Origin: a candidate division TM6 bacterium GW2011_GWF2_43_87
Lineage (GTDB): Bacteria > Babelota > Babeliae > Babelales > Babelaceae
Reading direction: 5' to 3'
NCBI GenBank assembly: GCA_001000065.1
Contig: LCGZ01000003.1
Coordinates: forward strand, 124,001 to 188,000
Length of the DNA stretch: 64,000 nt
Below, piece after piece: positions 9,317 through 17,842 of this stretch. Each line of letters begins with the position of its first letter. Within the stretch, counting starts at the first letter, position 1. A program made the translations under genes and the position numbers. The notes under the pieces were generated by a model. The model saw only the letters and a list, made by a program, of their open reading frames with translations, made no database searches and had not been told where the DNA came from.

Positions 9317-9724
9317 AAATTAATCCTAACGTATTGCCATAGAAAATTACACAAAAGAAGATAATAAAAAGAGCCAAAGATTTCTCGAGAGAAAATAGCT
9401 GCCTTATTGTCAAAAGCTAAGGAAAAGGGCACAACCCTCAAGATTTTTTTGCCAAAGAATTTGACTTTTATTGAAGAATCGGCATACTGGTATCTAAGTG
9501 GGTGATATTCAGACGAATACCTTCTCACCTTTAATATGGCTTCATTACTACTCTCCTTTTTCCACCGTATTGATGTTCTATCAATGCGGTGGTTTTGTTC
9601 TTTAAGAATAGAACTTGCTGATGACTATAGTCCAGATACACGTCAAGCGCAAGTTTTTTGAAGATTTTGACTTTTGCGGGGACCTGTTATTACCACAAGC
9701 CCCCGAGCATTTATACTTTAATTG
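9317..9724. other. 408-bp intergenic region after recF
   Basis: No convincing gene. In the recF frame, after two stop codons at 9362-9367, a 45-codon stretch (9368-9505) reads as plausible protein (for example LLSKAKEKGTTLKIFLPKN) but has no ATG and no Shine-Dalgarno; it may be a gene remnant or chance. A terminator hairpin lies at 9562-9599. The 9600-9724 segment shows nothing recognisable. Confidence 0.5.
9562..9599 (+). terminator. rho-independent terminator downstream of recF
   Basis: Arms 9562-9574 and 9580-9592 (ccaccgtattgat type) pair over 13 bp with one mismatch and a 5-nt loop, followed by ttttgtt. The T-run lies on the + strand, so it probably ends the dnaN-recF transcript. Confidence 0.7.
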
Positions 9725-12040
9725 TTATCCGTGTGCTATTGCTTGCAGGCTGAGCGCAAAATTATTAAGAATTTTACCCGTCTCCTCCTGCTGCTCCTTG
9801 TTTTCTTTTCTGCGCTTATCAACCCAATCTCGATTTATCTTAAATTTATCAAGCTCTTTTTTTATCCACTCGGTTTTATCATCAAGGTTCAATAATGACT
9901 CTATTAGATTTACCTCATCATCATTCCACGAGGAGCCTACTTTTTTAAGGACAAAAGAATCGATCAATTCATTAAAAAGTTCTATTCGAACCTCCTTTAT
10001 AACCTTGTAGTCCTTAGCTTTTTCAAACGGAAGCACCTGTGTAAAGCGCGCCGCATGTTCCATTGGTGTAAGCTTCCACTTTTTGTCTCGAAGAAGCAGT
10101 AGATCTCTAAAGGTTTTAACCTTCCCTTCTTTAGATATTCCCAGATTCTTAAAACTCTTTAGGAGTTTTAAAAGACCTAAATTCCCATCTCGTACTGCTA
10201 CATATAAAACATTTACTGCTTTTTCATCATACAAAGGGCTTTCTTTATATAGAGGCTTGGGACCAGGTATTTTCTCTACGAAAGTTCCTTTGTCTATTTT
10301 AGAGCTAGCAAGCAAAGTATCCCAGGCTTCAGGGTCTCCATCTTTCAATTTGTTAAATAGGGAAAGCAACTTGAGTAAGGATGTACATTCTTCCGAAAAA
10401 TGACGATAAAATGCATTCGTTTTACCGCGCTCCTCATAGTCCTGCAAAGAAATCTCGAGCTTTTTCTTGGCACTTTCCTGTGCAGCAAGTGATTCAGTTT
10501 CTACGGCATTTGGAGCTACAAAAGTCGCCCCATTATAAAGCAAGAGCTCGGCAATCTCTCTCTGGCCTCTTACAAAAGCCCAATAGAGAGCTGTCACCTC
10601 TTTCCATCCCGATTCCGCACATTTACCCGTTATATTCATATTCCCTTTTTTAATTAGACTCGCAACAATTTCATATCGTTCTACAATTTGAGATCTAAAT
10701 TCACCAAAAAGTCCTCTAACCGCAGCAAGCAATGCAGTCTCCGTCTCTACATATCCTGATGACTTATCATTAACCATTCGTTCGGCGTTAATAAAAGCCA
10801 CTTCATTAATAGATAGCTCTTTGGCCTTATTGAGCAAAACTTCTACAGTTTCAGGATGCGCATATCGACATGCAAGAAGAAGCGGCCTACTATTATCCTC
10901 TGCACACGCGACTGTTAAGGAATATCCTTGTTCTATTAATATCTTGACAACACTTGTGGCCCCTGCCTTACAAGCCTCCCCCAAAGGCCATAACACATCT
11001 CCATTAATCTTAAACTGTTTATTTATAGCCAACTCTTTAATAAAAGAACCAGCTTTGTCTTCAACCTGTTTATCAGTTAGAAGCCATTCCACCGCATTTC
11101 CCATGTTTTCGTGAATAAATGTTAAAAACACCTGCGCCACGTTTGAACTGGACACATAGTTAAGTACCTCCTTATAACTATTTCGTTTAGCAGCTCCAAT
11201 AGCTGCAAGAGAGGAAAAAAGAGGATTTGTCAAATCCAGCAACTTAACATCACTTTCCCAAAACGTTATCAGGTACATTAAAATTTTGGTAAACGAGGCT
11301 AAATCATTATTTAAAAAAAGGTTATTTAGACCCTGAGCTCTTATAACGTCTTTAACTTTGCTTTTAAGTTCATTCAATCGTTTTAGCGATTCCTCGTCTT
11401 TCTTTATTTCTTTGAGACGTATCAGTTTATTCATATAAAGCGTGTCATTTGCTCTAGTGAGAAAATTTTTTTTAGCTTTTTCCTTAATCTGCGTTACAGC
11501 ATCTGAGTATAAACTATCGCTTGGGTCAAGTTTGCTAATTTCTTCTTTTTCCATCAAAACCAGATACTCGTTAAACCACTTATCAACATCATCTTCAGCA
11601 TCCTTTTCAATCTTAACATCTTCGGGCAGCCAGATTTTGAGTTTTTCTGAAAGCCACAACTTGTACCAATCTTCTTGCAAAACTAGTCCTTCATCTTGAT
11701 TAAAATAAATCCAGTTATCAGACATCCATATTTCTGAAAGCCATTTGAGGACTGCAAGTCTTTCATCTTCGCTTAAAGAAGATGTTGTTTTAGGAGAATT
11801 TATTGTTGCTTCTACAATCCCTTTAATAGCATCAAGAAGTACCCGTCGTTTCTTATCAAGAGTATTATTCTCTCCAGCAAGAACCGCTTTAGTTAATACA
11901 CGCTCTGCGTGTGAAAGATCTTTATTTAAGACGGCCACTATAAGCTCATCTGCCAAAACTCCCTGTACGGCCAGAGGCCATAGAACAAAAAAGCCAAACG
12001 CTCCTAAAAAAGGAATTCTAAAGAAAAATTTTAACCTCAT
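9725..12040 (-). CDS. large exported protein with degenerate ankyrin-like repeats
   Basis: 771 residues. ATG 12040 has aaggag seven to eight bases upstream. The N-terminus is a signal peptide (MRLKFFFRIPFLGAFGFFVLWPL). Ankyrin-like pieces are scattered in the middle, for example PLGEACKAGATSVVKILIEQGYSL and LYWAFVRGQREIAELLLYNGATF, separated by long helical and charged stretches. The C-terminus ends in LNNFALSLQAIAHG, a short amphipathic motif also found at the ends of two USP-family proteins at 26910 and 29697. I do not recognise a specific family. It is a single-gene unit in the - direction with a duplicated upstream region. Confidence 0.85.
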   Translation of the reverse strand: MRLKFFFRIPFLGAFGFFVLWPLAVQGVLADELIVAVLNKDLSHAERVLTKAVLAGENNTLDKKRRVLLDAIKGIVEATINSPKTTSSLSEDERLAVLKWLSEIWMSDNWIYFNQDEGLVLQEDWYKLWLSEKLKIWLPEDVKIEKDAEDDVDKWFNEYLVLMEKEEISKLDPSDSLYSDAVTQIKEKAKKNFLTRANDTLYMNKLIRLKEIKKDEESLKRLNELKSKVKDVIRAQGLNNLFLNNDLASFTKILMYLITFWESDVKLLDLTNPLFSSLAAIGAAKRNSYKEVLNYVSSSNVAQVFLTFIHENMGNAVEWLLTDKQVEDKAGSFIKELAINKQFKINGDVLWPLGEACKAGATSVVKILIEQGYSLTVACAEDNSRPLLLACRYAHPETVEVLLNKAKELSINEVAFINAERMVNDKSSGYVETETALLAAVRGLFGEFRSQIVERYEIVASLIKKGNMNITGKCAESGWKEVTALYWAFVRGQREIAELLLYNGATFVAPNAVETESLAAQESAKKKLEISLQDYEERGKTNAFYRHFSEECTSLLKLLSLFNKLKDGDPEAWDTLLASSKIDKGTFVEKIPGPKPLYKESPLYDEKAVNVLYVAVRDGNLGLLKLLKSFKNLGISKEGKVKTFRDLLLLRDKKWKLTPMEHAARFTQVLPFEKAKDYKVIKEVRIELFNELIDSFVLKKVGSSWNDDEVNLIESLLNLDDKTEWIKKELDKFKINRDWVDKRRKENKEQQEETGKILNNFALSLQAIAHG

Positions 12041-12050
12041 AAATACAACT

Positions 12051-12202
12051 CCTTTTGATTAAAATAATTTTCCCATATGCAGGTTTCACCCTATCACACC
12101 AGCCGCCTCTGCGGCAAGAGAGATGACCTTTTGATTAAAATAATTTTCCCATATGCAGGTTTCACCCTATCACACCAGCCGCCTCTACGGCAAGAGAGAT
12201 GA
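12051..12202. repeat. 76-bp tandem direct duplication upstream of the 9725-12040 gene
   Basis: Copies at 12051-12126 and 12127-12202 differ at a single base (ctctgcggc against ctctacggc). Copy 1 abuts the Shine-Dalgarno of the - strand gene. Each copy holds a short hairpin (gccgc/gcggc, imperfect in copy 2). On the - strand each copy also carries a ttgccg ... atagg stretch that could be a promoter, so the duplication may double the promoter. Confidence 0.9.
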
Positions 12203-12478
12203 CCTTCATAGTCCCTCCCCCCGCTTTTTCCATGCCGCCATCCCGGCCAACACCCACGACAGCACGAAAAAAGAACGGGGCAAAAGGAGGAAGAAAAAGA
12301 AAGGGGAAAAAAGTTGATGTAAATTATGCAGCCAGAAAAAAAAACTAAACGATAAAAGAAAGATAAAAATAGTATAGAAGTCTCAAAATAAAACGCCGGC
12401 AGAATAAAGAGACACTTTTAGCTAACACCAACAAACCTGCAAACAGAAACAATTATCAGACGCGAAAAGAGCAAAAAA
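12203..12478. other. noncoding stretch before ruvC
   Basis: About 276 bp, purine-rich on the + strand with long A-runs. No open frame, hairpin with U-run or promoter stands out. Together with the 76-bp repeats it makes a 438-bp gap between the ruvC stop and the ankyrin-like gene. Confidence 0.5.
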
Positions 12479-12958
12479 TTATTTCCATGCCCACAAACCG
12501 CACAACGCTATTGCAATTGCATCCGTAACATCCAACTTCTTAGGCAACGCCAAAGAAGGGAAAAGCCGAATGACCACCCGCGCCACCTGCTCCTTCTCCG
12601 CCTGCCCAAAACCTGTAAGAGCCCGCTTAATCTCACGCGGAGCAAATTCATGGAGTGCCAAATTATGCCGTGCCACCAAAAGCAAAAGAATCCCTCGCAA
12701 ATACCCCAACTTTAAAAAATTTTGAGCGTTTTTACCCAAGAAAGGAGTTTCCAACGCCAATTCTGTAACCGAATAGGTCACAATTTTGTCCGTAAAAAAA
12801 TCATGAAAACAAGCAATGCGATCCTGTATTGAATCCTTGGATGACTGATTCAACGCTCCATAGTCCAACAAAAGCGCCTCTCTACCCCGCAGTCGAATAA
12901 TTCCAAACCCTGCTGAAACAAAGCCCGGATCAATACCTAGCACCACTTTATCAGTCAC
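12479..12958 (-). CDS. ruvC: Holliday junction endonuclease RuvC
   Basis: 159 residues, normal length. Acidic catalytic residues are visible in LGIDPG (near residue 10), ALETPF (Glu), and DVTDAIAIALC near the C-terminus; the HEFAPREIKRALTGFGQAEK segment is typical of RuvC. It starts at GTG 12958, overlapping the dnaB stop by 8 bp (GTGACTGA), which implies translational coupling. It resolves recombination junctions. ruvA/ruvB are not in this window. Confidence 0.95.
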   Translation of the reverse strand: MTDKVVLGIDPGFVSAGFGIIRLRGREALLLDYGALNQSSKDSIQDRIACFHDFFTDKIVTYSVTELALETPFLGKNAQNFLKLGYLRGILLLLVARHNLALHEFAPREIKRALTGFGQAEKEQVARVVIRLFPSLALPKKLDVTDAIAIALCGLWAWK

Positions 12959-14333
12959 CTACCGCATCCTCAAACGTAGTCATATCACGCACAAAGGCTA
13001 GATTTACCGTACCCGTAGGTCCATTACGCTGTTTACCAATAATAAGCTCAGCCGCATCAGGGTCGGCCGACTCTGGATTATATAGAATATCCCGGTATAA
13101 AAACATAATTAAGTCCGCATCCTGCTCAATCGCCCCCGACTCACGCAAGTCTGAAAGCATCGGACGTTTGTCTACACGCGCATCCACCGCACGAGAAAGC
13201 TGCGAAAGCGCAATAATAGGGATTTCCAGCTCCTTAGCCAGAGCCTTCAGCGCACGAGAAATAGACGAAATCTCCTGATTTCGATTCTCATGCCACCCAT
13301 TCCCATGCAATAGCTGTAGATAATCAATAACTAAAAGTTTGATCTGATGATCCGCACGCAATTTACGAGCCTTGGAACGCACATCCATGATAGTCTGCAT
13401 AGGAGTATCATCAATAAAAAAGCGCATATCCGCCAGGCGCGCAGCCGCATGCGTCAAATCTTCCCACTCATCAGACGAAATCGTAGCATTACGAATATTA
13501 TGATGCTTGACCCGCGATTCACTAGAAAGCAACCTAAGCGTCAGCTGCTCAGCACTCATTTCTAAAGAAAAAAAGCCAACCCCCACACCAGATTCCGCAG
13601 CATGCTTGGCCATACTTAACGCCAACGCCGTTTTACCTACCGAAGGACGAGCCGCCAAGACAATAAAGTCCCCCTTCTGAAAACCACTGGTATATTCGTC
13701 TAACTTACGATAACCCGTAGGGACTCCCGTAACGCCTTTACGCTGACTCTTAATTTCAGATATCTGCTTAAACGTGCGCTTTAACCAGATATCCAACTGC
13801 ATAAACCCTTGGCGCGTCCGTTTACCAGAAATTGCAAAAATCGTCTTTTCAGCCTCATCTAAAACCGCATCAATCTCACGGTCATCTTGGCCATAGCACT
13901 GAGTAATAATCGACGTCGCGGAACCTATAAGCTCTCGCAAAACCGCCTTCTCTTTAATCAACTGCGCATGCTGCTCAACCAGACCAATCGCAGCCAAATC
14001 TTCCTGAAGAGACAGCAGGTAAATAACCCCCCCAACCGCCTCAAGCTCTCCACGCTTTGTCAACTCATCCTGAAGCGTAATCACATCTAAACGACGATGC
14101 TGCTCAACAATCGCCATCATGGCAGAAAAGATTTTACGATGCGCATGCGCATAAAAATCATCACTCGTAAGCACTTCTGCTACTATAGGAAAATGCTCAT
14201 CATTAAGAATTACCGCGCCTAATACGGCACGCTCTGCCTCTAACGCATGAGGCAAACTCTTTCCGAGCACCTGCTCAACCGCAACAGATCTCTTCTGCTG
14301 CGGATCACCCTCTGGTCGCCGTTGTCGCTGCAT
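12951..14333 (-). CDS. dnaB: replicative DNA helicase DnaB
   Basis: 460 residues. The N-terminal domain starts at about residue 27 (PHALEAERAVLGAVI), then a RecA-type core with Walker A AARPSVGKTALAL (Lys at about 234), FFSLEMSAEQL, LLVIDYLQLL (Walker B), ISRALKALAKELEIPIIALSQLSR and the C-terminal DLRESGAIEQDADLI. It unwinds DNA at the replication fork. It lies between rplI (10 bp upstream) and ruvC (overlapping), the conserved rplI-dnaB order of many bacteria. The Shine-Dalgarno lies inside the end of rplI. Confidence 0.97.
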   Translation of the reverse strand: MQRQRRPEGDPQQKRSVAVEQVLGKSLPHALEAERAVLGAVILNDEHFPIVAEVLTSDDFYAHAHRKIFSAMMAIVEQHRRLDVITLQDELTKRGELEAVGGVIYLLSLQEDLAAIGLVEQHAQLIKEKAVLRELIGSATSIITQCYGQDDREIDAVLDEAEKTIFAISGKRTRQGFMQLDIWLKRTFKQISEIKSQRKGVTGVPTGYRKLDEYTSGFQKGDFIVLAARPSVGKTALALSMAKHAAESGVGVGFFSLEMSAEQLTLRLLSSESRVKHHNIRNATISSDEWEDLTHAAARLADMRFFIDDTPMQTIMDVRSKARKLRADHQIKLLVIDYLQLLHGNGWHENRNQEISSISRALKALAKELEIPIIALSQLSRAVDARVDKRPMLSDLRESGAIEQDADLIMFLYRDILYNPESADPDAAELIIGKQRNGPTGTVNLAFVRDMTTFEDAVGD

Positions 14334-14342
14334 AAAAATCTA

Positions 14343-14789
14343 CTAGTCCTCCGAAACAATCTTAACAGACAAGGTAGGCTGAAGTGTCGTTGAAAGTTTT
14401 ACAATCAACGTATGCATACCCTTTGCCTTAATAGCCTTATCCATTACTATCTGATTCTTGGAAACACTAACACCTTTCTCCGCAAGGGCGTCTACTATTT
14501 CCTGAGCATTGAGCGCTCCGTACAATTTCCCATCATCATGCAACTTACGCTTTAGCACAATCTGCAAAGACTTTATCTTTTCCGCAAGGCTCGATGTCTT
14601 AGTCTGAATAATTTCTTTACGCACTTCTACGACCTGAAGCCGCTTTTTAAAATCCGCTTCATTAGAAGGAGTTACCTGAATCCCTATCTTCTGTGGTAAA
14701 AGAAAGTTTTTTGCAAAGCCATCCGAAACCTTTACCATCTCGCCAGCAAGTCCAACGTTTTGAACATCCTTAAGAAGAAAAATCTTCAT
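14343..14789 (-). CDS. rplI: large ribosomal subunit protein bL9
   Basis: 148 residues from ATG 14789 (an in-frame TTG at 14795 is ignored; aaaaaggga lies 8 bases before the ATG). The N-terminus MKIFLLKDVQNVGLAGEMV and KVSDGFAKNFLLPQKIG match L9. A long helix and a C-terminal domain (KLHDDGKLYGALNAQEI) follow. First gene of the rplI-dnaB-ruvC unit; rpsR/rpsF are not upstream here. Confidence 0.96.
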   Translation of the reverse strand: MKIFLLKDVQNVGLAGEMVKVSDGFAKNFLLPQKIGIQVTPSNEADFKKRLQVVEVRKEIIQTKTSSLAEKIKSLQIVLKRKLHDDGKLYGALNAQEIVDALAEKGVSVSKNQIVMDKAIKAKGMHTLIVKLSTTLQPTLSVKIVSED

Positions 14790-14871
14790 AATCAAATCCC
14801 TTTTTAATATATAGCGCTACACTTAACAAAGCCCCAGTATAGACCAAAATTAAAGATAAAGCCCCAAAAAA

Positions 14872-16329
14872 TTAGTGGAATTCAAACCATCTCCCCTTTC
14901 CATCAAAAAACCCTCCACGCGTGTATGAAGCATATACCATATAAAGCCTCTGTGTCACAGAACGCAAAGCTGCCTCACGCCACAACATATCAGGAACCGA
15001 CACACCTAAAAAAGATGTCCCCAAAAACCACGCATCATTTACCAATGCCAGCCCACATACAGGAGTCCCTCCCCCCACTCTCTGCATAGCAACAATCTCT
15101 TTTACTATCTCATCCGTGAAAAATAGCTCAGAACAGATAAGAGGCACAAAACTCACGCCACTCACTCCAAAAATTGTGGCAGGCTCTACGCCCTGAACAA
15201 AAGGCTCTCCTCCGCCCAACAACGGCTGCAAAATAGCTCGCACAAATGGATAATCACACCATGCTGGAATACGCTCAACAAAGGGAACGCCATGCCGCTT
15301 AATATAACTTCCCTCAAGAACTCCATCCCTAAACCAACTGCAGGCATTCGCCTCTCCACACCGGTACGATCGATAACAACCAAGAATGACATCACTGCCA
15401 CAACTTACACTCGACAGCGCCTGACATACTGCGCTGTCATCTCTTACCAAGGCTGGGAATGACGATTCAGGCAAAATTACCACGCACCGTACACCCTGCC
15501 CTGCACGCTCCTTAGCCTTCAAAATCAAGCGCCCCAACCCCTGCACATATTTCTGAACATCAATCGATTGACAGGGGCTATACCCACCTTCAATCAATTC
15601 ATGCCCCGGCACCATAACTACCCCATTAAGCCATGCAGGATTTTCCCCACCTACAAAAGAAAGGTGAGCATCAACTCCCACAGCTAGCCCTAGACCCACC
15701 AACAGACAAAGCGCTGCCAACACCCTCTCCCTAATCACAAGCACGGCAAACAGATAAGCCATCATAACCAAAGCAAATAAAGCCCCCCACTCTCCACCTT
15801 GACAAATTATCAGACGACCAAAGTAAAAATCCATCAACGGCAACAGCGGATGGAGAAGAAAAAAACCCTCTCCAGAACCAAAAATCGAGAGCGCCCACTT
15901 TAAAAAAAGCCATAAAAACAACAGAGTTACCAACGACAAAGAAATTATGCGACATACCAAATTAGTAACCAGACGCTTTACCCTAACTAGTCCATAAAGC
16001 CACACCCCAACCCACCATGCTGCATAAGGCACCAGAAGTAGACCGACTACCACAAGTCCTACGGCGCACCACCAATCCCCCACCACGCGGATCAACGAAT
16101 AAACAACCGGCACAAAAACAGAACTAATCCACGCACTGCCCCAGAGAAAGCCCAGGTCGAAAGATGCATTCCCCGCCTCAACCGCATAAAAAACAAAAAA
16201 AAGTGCTGCACAACTGGCACAACAGCCTATCACGCCGCCATAACTCATGAGGGCAAAACTTAGCACGCCACCCCACACTATCCATCCGACTACATCGCGC
16301 AATAGATTCCCCCGTTCATCCTCAACCAC
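14872..16329 (-). CDS. lnt: apolipoprotein N-acyltransferase
   Basis: 485 residues from GTG 16329, which has ggggag seven bases upstream; a TTG one codon earlier is possible. The N-terminal half holds about six to eight membrane segments. The C-terminal half is a nitrilase domain with the catalytic triad Glu in VVILPESSFPA, Lys in YIKRHGVPFVERIP, and Cys in PLICSELFF. It adds the third acyl chain to lipoproteins at the inner membrane, which fits the several lipobox proteins in this window and implies a diderm envelope. Confidence 0.9.
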   Translation of the reverse strand: MVEDERGNLLRDVVGWIVWGGVLSFALMSYGGVIGCCASCAALFFVFYAVEAGNASFDLGFLWGSAWISSVFVPVVYSLIRVVGDWWCAVGLVVVGLLLVPYAAWWVGVWLYGLVRVKRLVTNLVCRIISLSLVTLLFLWLFLKWALSIFGSGEGFFLLHPLLPLMDFYFGRLIICQGGEWGALFALVMMAYLFAVLVIRERVLAALCLLVGLGLAVGVDAHLSFVGGENPAWLNGVVMVPGHELIEGGYSPCQSIDVQKYVQGLGRLILKAKERAGQGVRCVVILPESSFPALVRDDSAVCQALSSVSCGSDVILGCYRSYRCGEANACSWFRDGVLEGSYIKRHGVPFVERIPAWCDYPFVRAILQPLLGGGEPFVQGVEPATIFGVSGVSFVPLICSELFFTDEIVKEIVAMQRVGGGTPVCGLALVNDAWFLGTSFLGVSVPDMLWREAALRSVTQRLYMVYASYTRGGFFDGKGRWFEFH

Positions 16330-16478
16330 CAATCAACTCCCCTGTTTTAACTATAATCCCGGCAAATGAGGGACAAATTGACAAAACCAACAAAATACGT
16401 CACACTAATCTCCTAGTATCATCCCGCAAAAACATCGCTGACTGAAAAATAACTTTCTGCTTTTTGGAGGAAAAGACC

Positions 16479-17639
16479 ATGATTAGTACCATAACCATTA
16501 AGAGTATAATCTTTAAAACCAGGTTATCACAAAAAACCTACTTACTTTTCACGCTCCTTTTGCTAAGCGCAACACCCGCAGCATGGTCTATGACCCTAAC
16601 TCCGACGATACAGCCGGCGCTAACTCAACACATTCCTAAGCCAAACACCTCAACCTTCTCTCACCCTCTAGGCTTACAGACTCACACACTTCCTACCCTC
16701 GCCCCTTCACGACTAACCAGTGCATGGAACTTTGCATCTGCAGTCTTAAATCATCCCGTAGGCTACACCTGCGTAGGCATCGTAACAAGCACCGCGCTCT
16801 CTCTCGCGCAAGACTACTTTTTCAACTGCACAACTATAAGTCCCTCTAATCTACTTCTAGATGCCAAAACAACCGTCAATAATTCATATAAAGCTATACA
16901 AACAGAAAATCCCAACGCAACCAGAATTTTATACGACGACAATAAACCCTCTCAAACAGACCTCACTTGCACAGAACCCTACACTACCCGATTCAACACC
17001 CTTATTATCTCTTCTGCCTGGAATACCATCCCCGGAGAACAAAACCCCGCAGAAAAAATCGATGCTCGAAAAGCCATGCGCCATATAGCCTATGCGCAAC
17101 TAAAACAAAACGTTTTATATCGCGAAGTAGTTCCACACCTTATTAGCGGCAGCATAAATACCATTGCATCCCTAGCGCTCAGCAAACTCATTGATCATGC
17201 CACAAACCGCGTAACCTCAAGCACATCTCCTCGCCTACGCAACTTTTTCACCAATTACTCATTCCCAATAAGTTTTACAATCTCCTACATTCTTAGACCC
17301 TACATCCTCGACCCTATCCTCGAAACCGTTGGATTGAGCGCAGGGCAAAAGCACAGAGCCTGGCTACGAAAAAAAGCAGAACAAGAAGGCCTTCGCAGTC
17401 TCAACAACCAAGCAGAAGTCACCAACTATAAAACCTTTCTTGAAAAGTGTAAAGCCGCACAAATAAGCGCCATTAAGCAAGATCAAGATTCGAAGTATCG
17501 CATGGAACATGACAACGAAGCCATGCCTGATGATGTCGCAAAAAAATTACGTCTGCAGATCTACCCAGAACTTATATCTATTGACGAACGCATCAAGATA
17601 GCAGACACAATTGCAAATCCACCTGCACCCCGCCCCTAA
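16479..17639 (+). CDS. exported protein of unknown function
   Basis: 386 residues. ATG 16479 is preceded by ggagg at 16467-16470; an in-frame TTG at 16464 lies before the Shine-Dalgarno. An N-terminal signal peptide or anchor (LSQKTYLLFTLLLLSATPAAWS) is followed by a Pro/Thr-rich stretch. Hydrophobic segments occur at about 95-115 and 215-290, and the C-terminal third is charged and helical. The coding strand is strikingly rich in C and A and poor in G compared with genes at 1-9 kb. No family recognised. Single-gene unit divergent from lnt. Confidence 0.8.
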   Translation: MISTITIKSIIFKTRLSQKTYLLFTLLLLSATPAAWSMTLTPTIQPALTQHIPKPNTSTFSHPLGLQTHTLPTLAPSRLTSAWNFASAVLNHPVGYTCVGIVTSTALSLAQDYFFNCTTISPSNLLLDAKTTVNNSYKAIQTENPNATRILYDDNKPSQTDLTCTEPYTTRFNTLIISSAWNTIPGEQNPAEKIDARKAMRHIAYAQLKQNVLYREVVPHLISGSINTIASLALSKLIDHATNRVTSSTSPRLRNFFTNYSFPISFTISYILRPYILDPILETVGLSAGQKHRAWLRKKAEQEGLRSLNNQAEVTNYKTFLEKCKAAQISAIKQDQDSKYRMEHDNEAMPDDVAKKLRLQIYPELISIDERIKIADTIANPPAPRP

Positions 17640-17654
17640 TCATAAAAAAAATTC

Positions 17655-17694
17655 GCCGTGCGGACACACACGCCTAAATCTATGTCCGCACGGC
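17655..17694. terminator. 12-bp perfect GC-rich hairpin
   Basis: Arms 17655-17666 (gccgtgcggaca) and 17683-17694 are perfect complements with a 16-nt loop, right after the 16479-17639 gene. The T-run is on the - strand side (+ strand A-run before it), so on the + strand it acts at most as a U-less hairpin. Confidence 0.55.
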
Positions 17695-17842
17695 CTAAAA
17701 ATCCCACACTCCTCCGCAAAAAAAGACATTCCGCTCACCATATTCTTGCTTTTTCGTGCGCATTTATCTATACTTTCAGCAGAATAACTCTCTAATTGAC
17801 AAATATTATGGCAACTTCCACGAAGATGTCTAAGGAAAAACG

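Noticed and set aside
9313-9528. 71-codon - strand ORF after recF
   Set aside because: No ribosome-binding site, overlaps the recF end and the product looks like random AT-rich translation.
9615-12062. Several + strand ORFs of 85-131 codons
   Set aside because: They lie antisense within or at the edge of the 9725-12040 gene, lack Shine-Dalgarno sequences and have shadow-frame composition.
12051-12202. CRISPR-like repeat
   Set aside because: Only two adjacent 76-bp copies without spacers; a simple tandem duplication.
12312-12331. dif-like string (GCATAAT on the - strand) near the skew change
   Set aside because: Only the XerC-side half matches; the XerD half (TTATGTTAA type) is absent. Not reported as dif.
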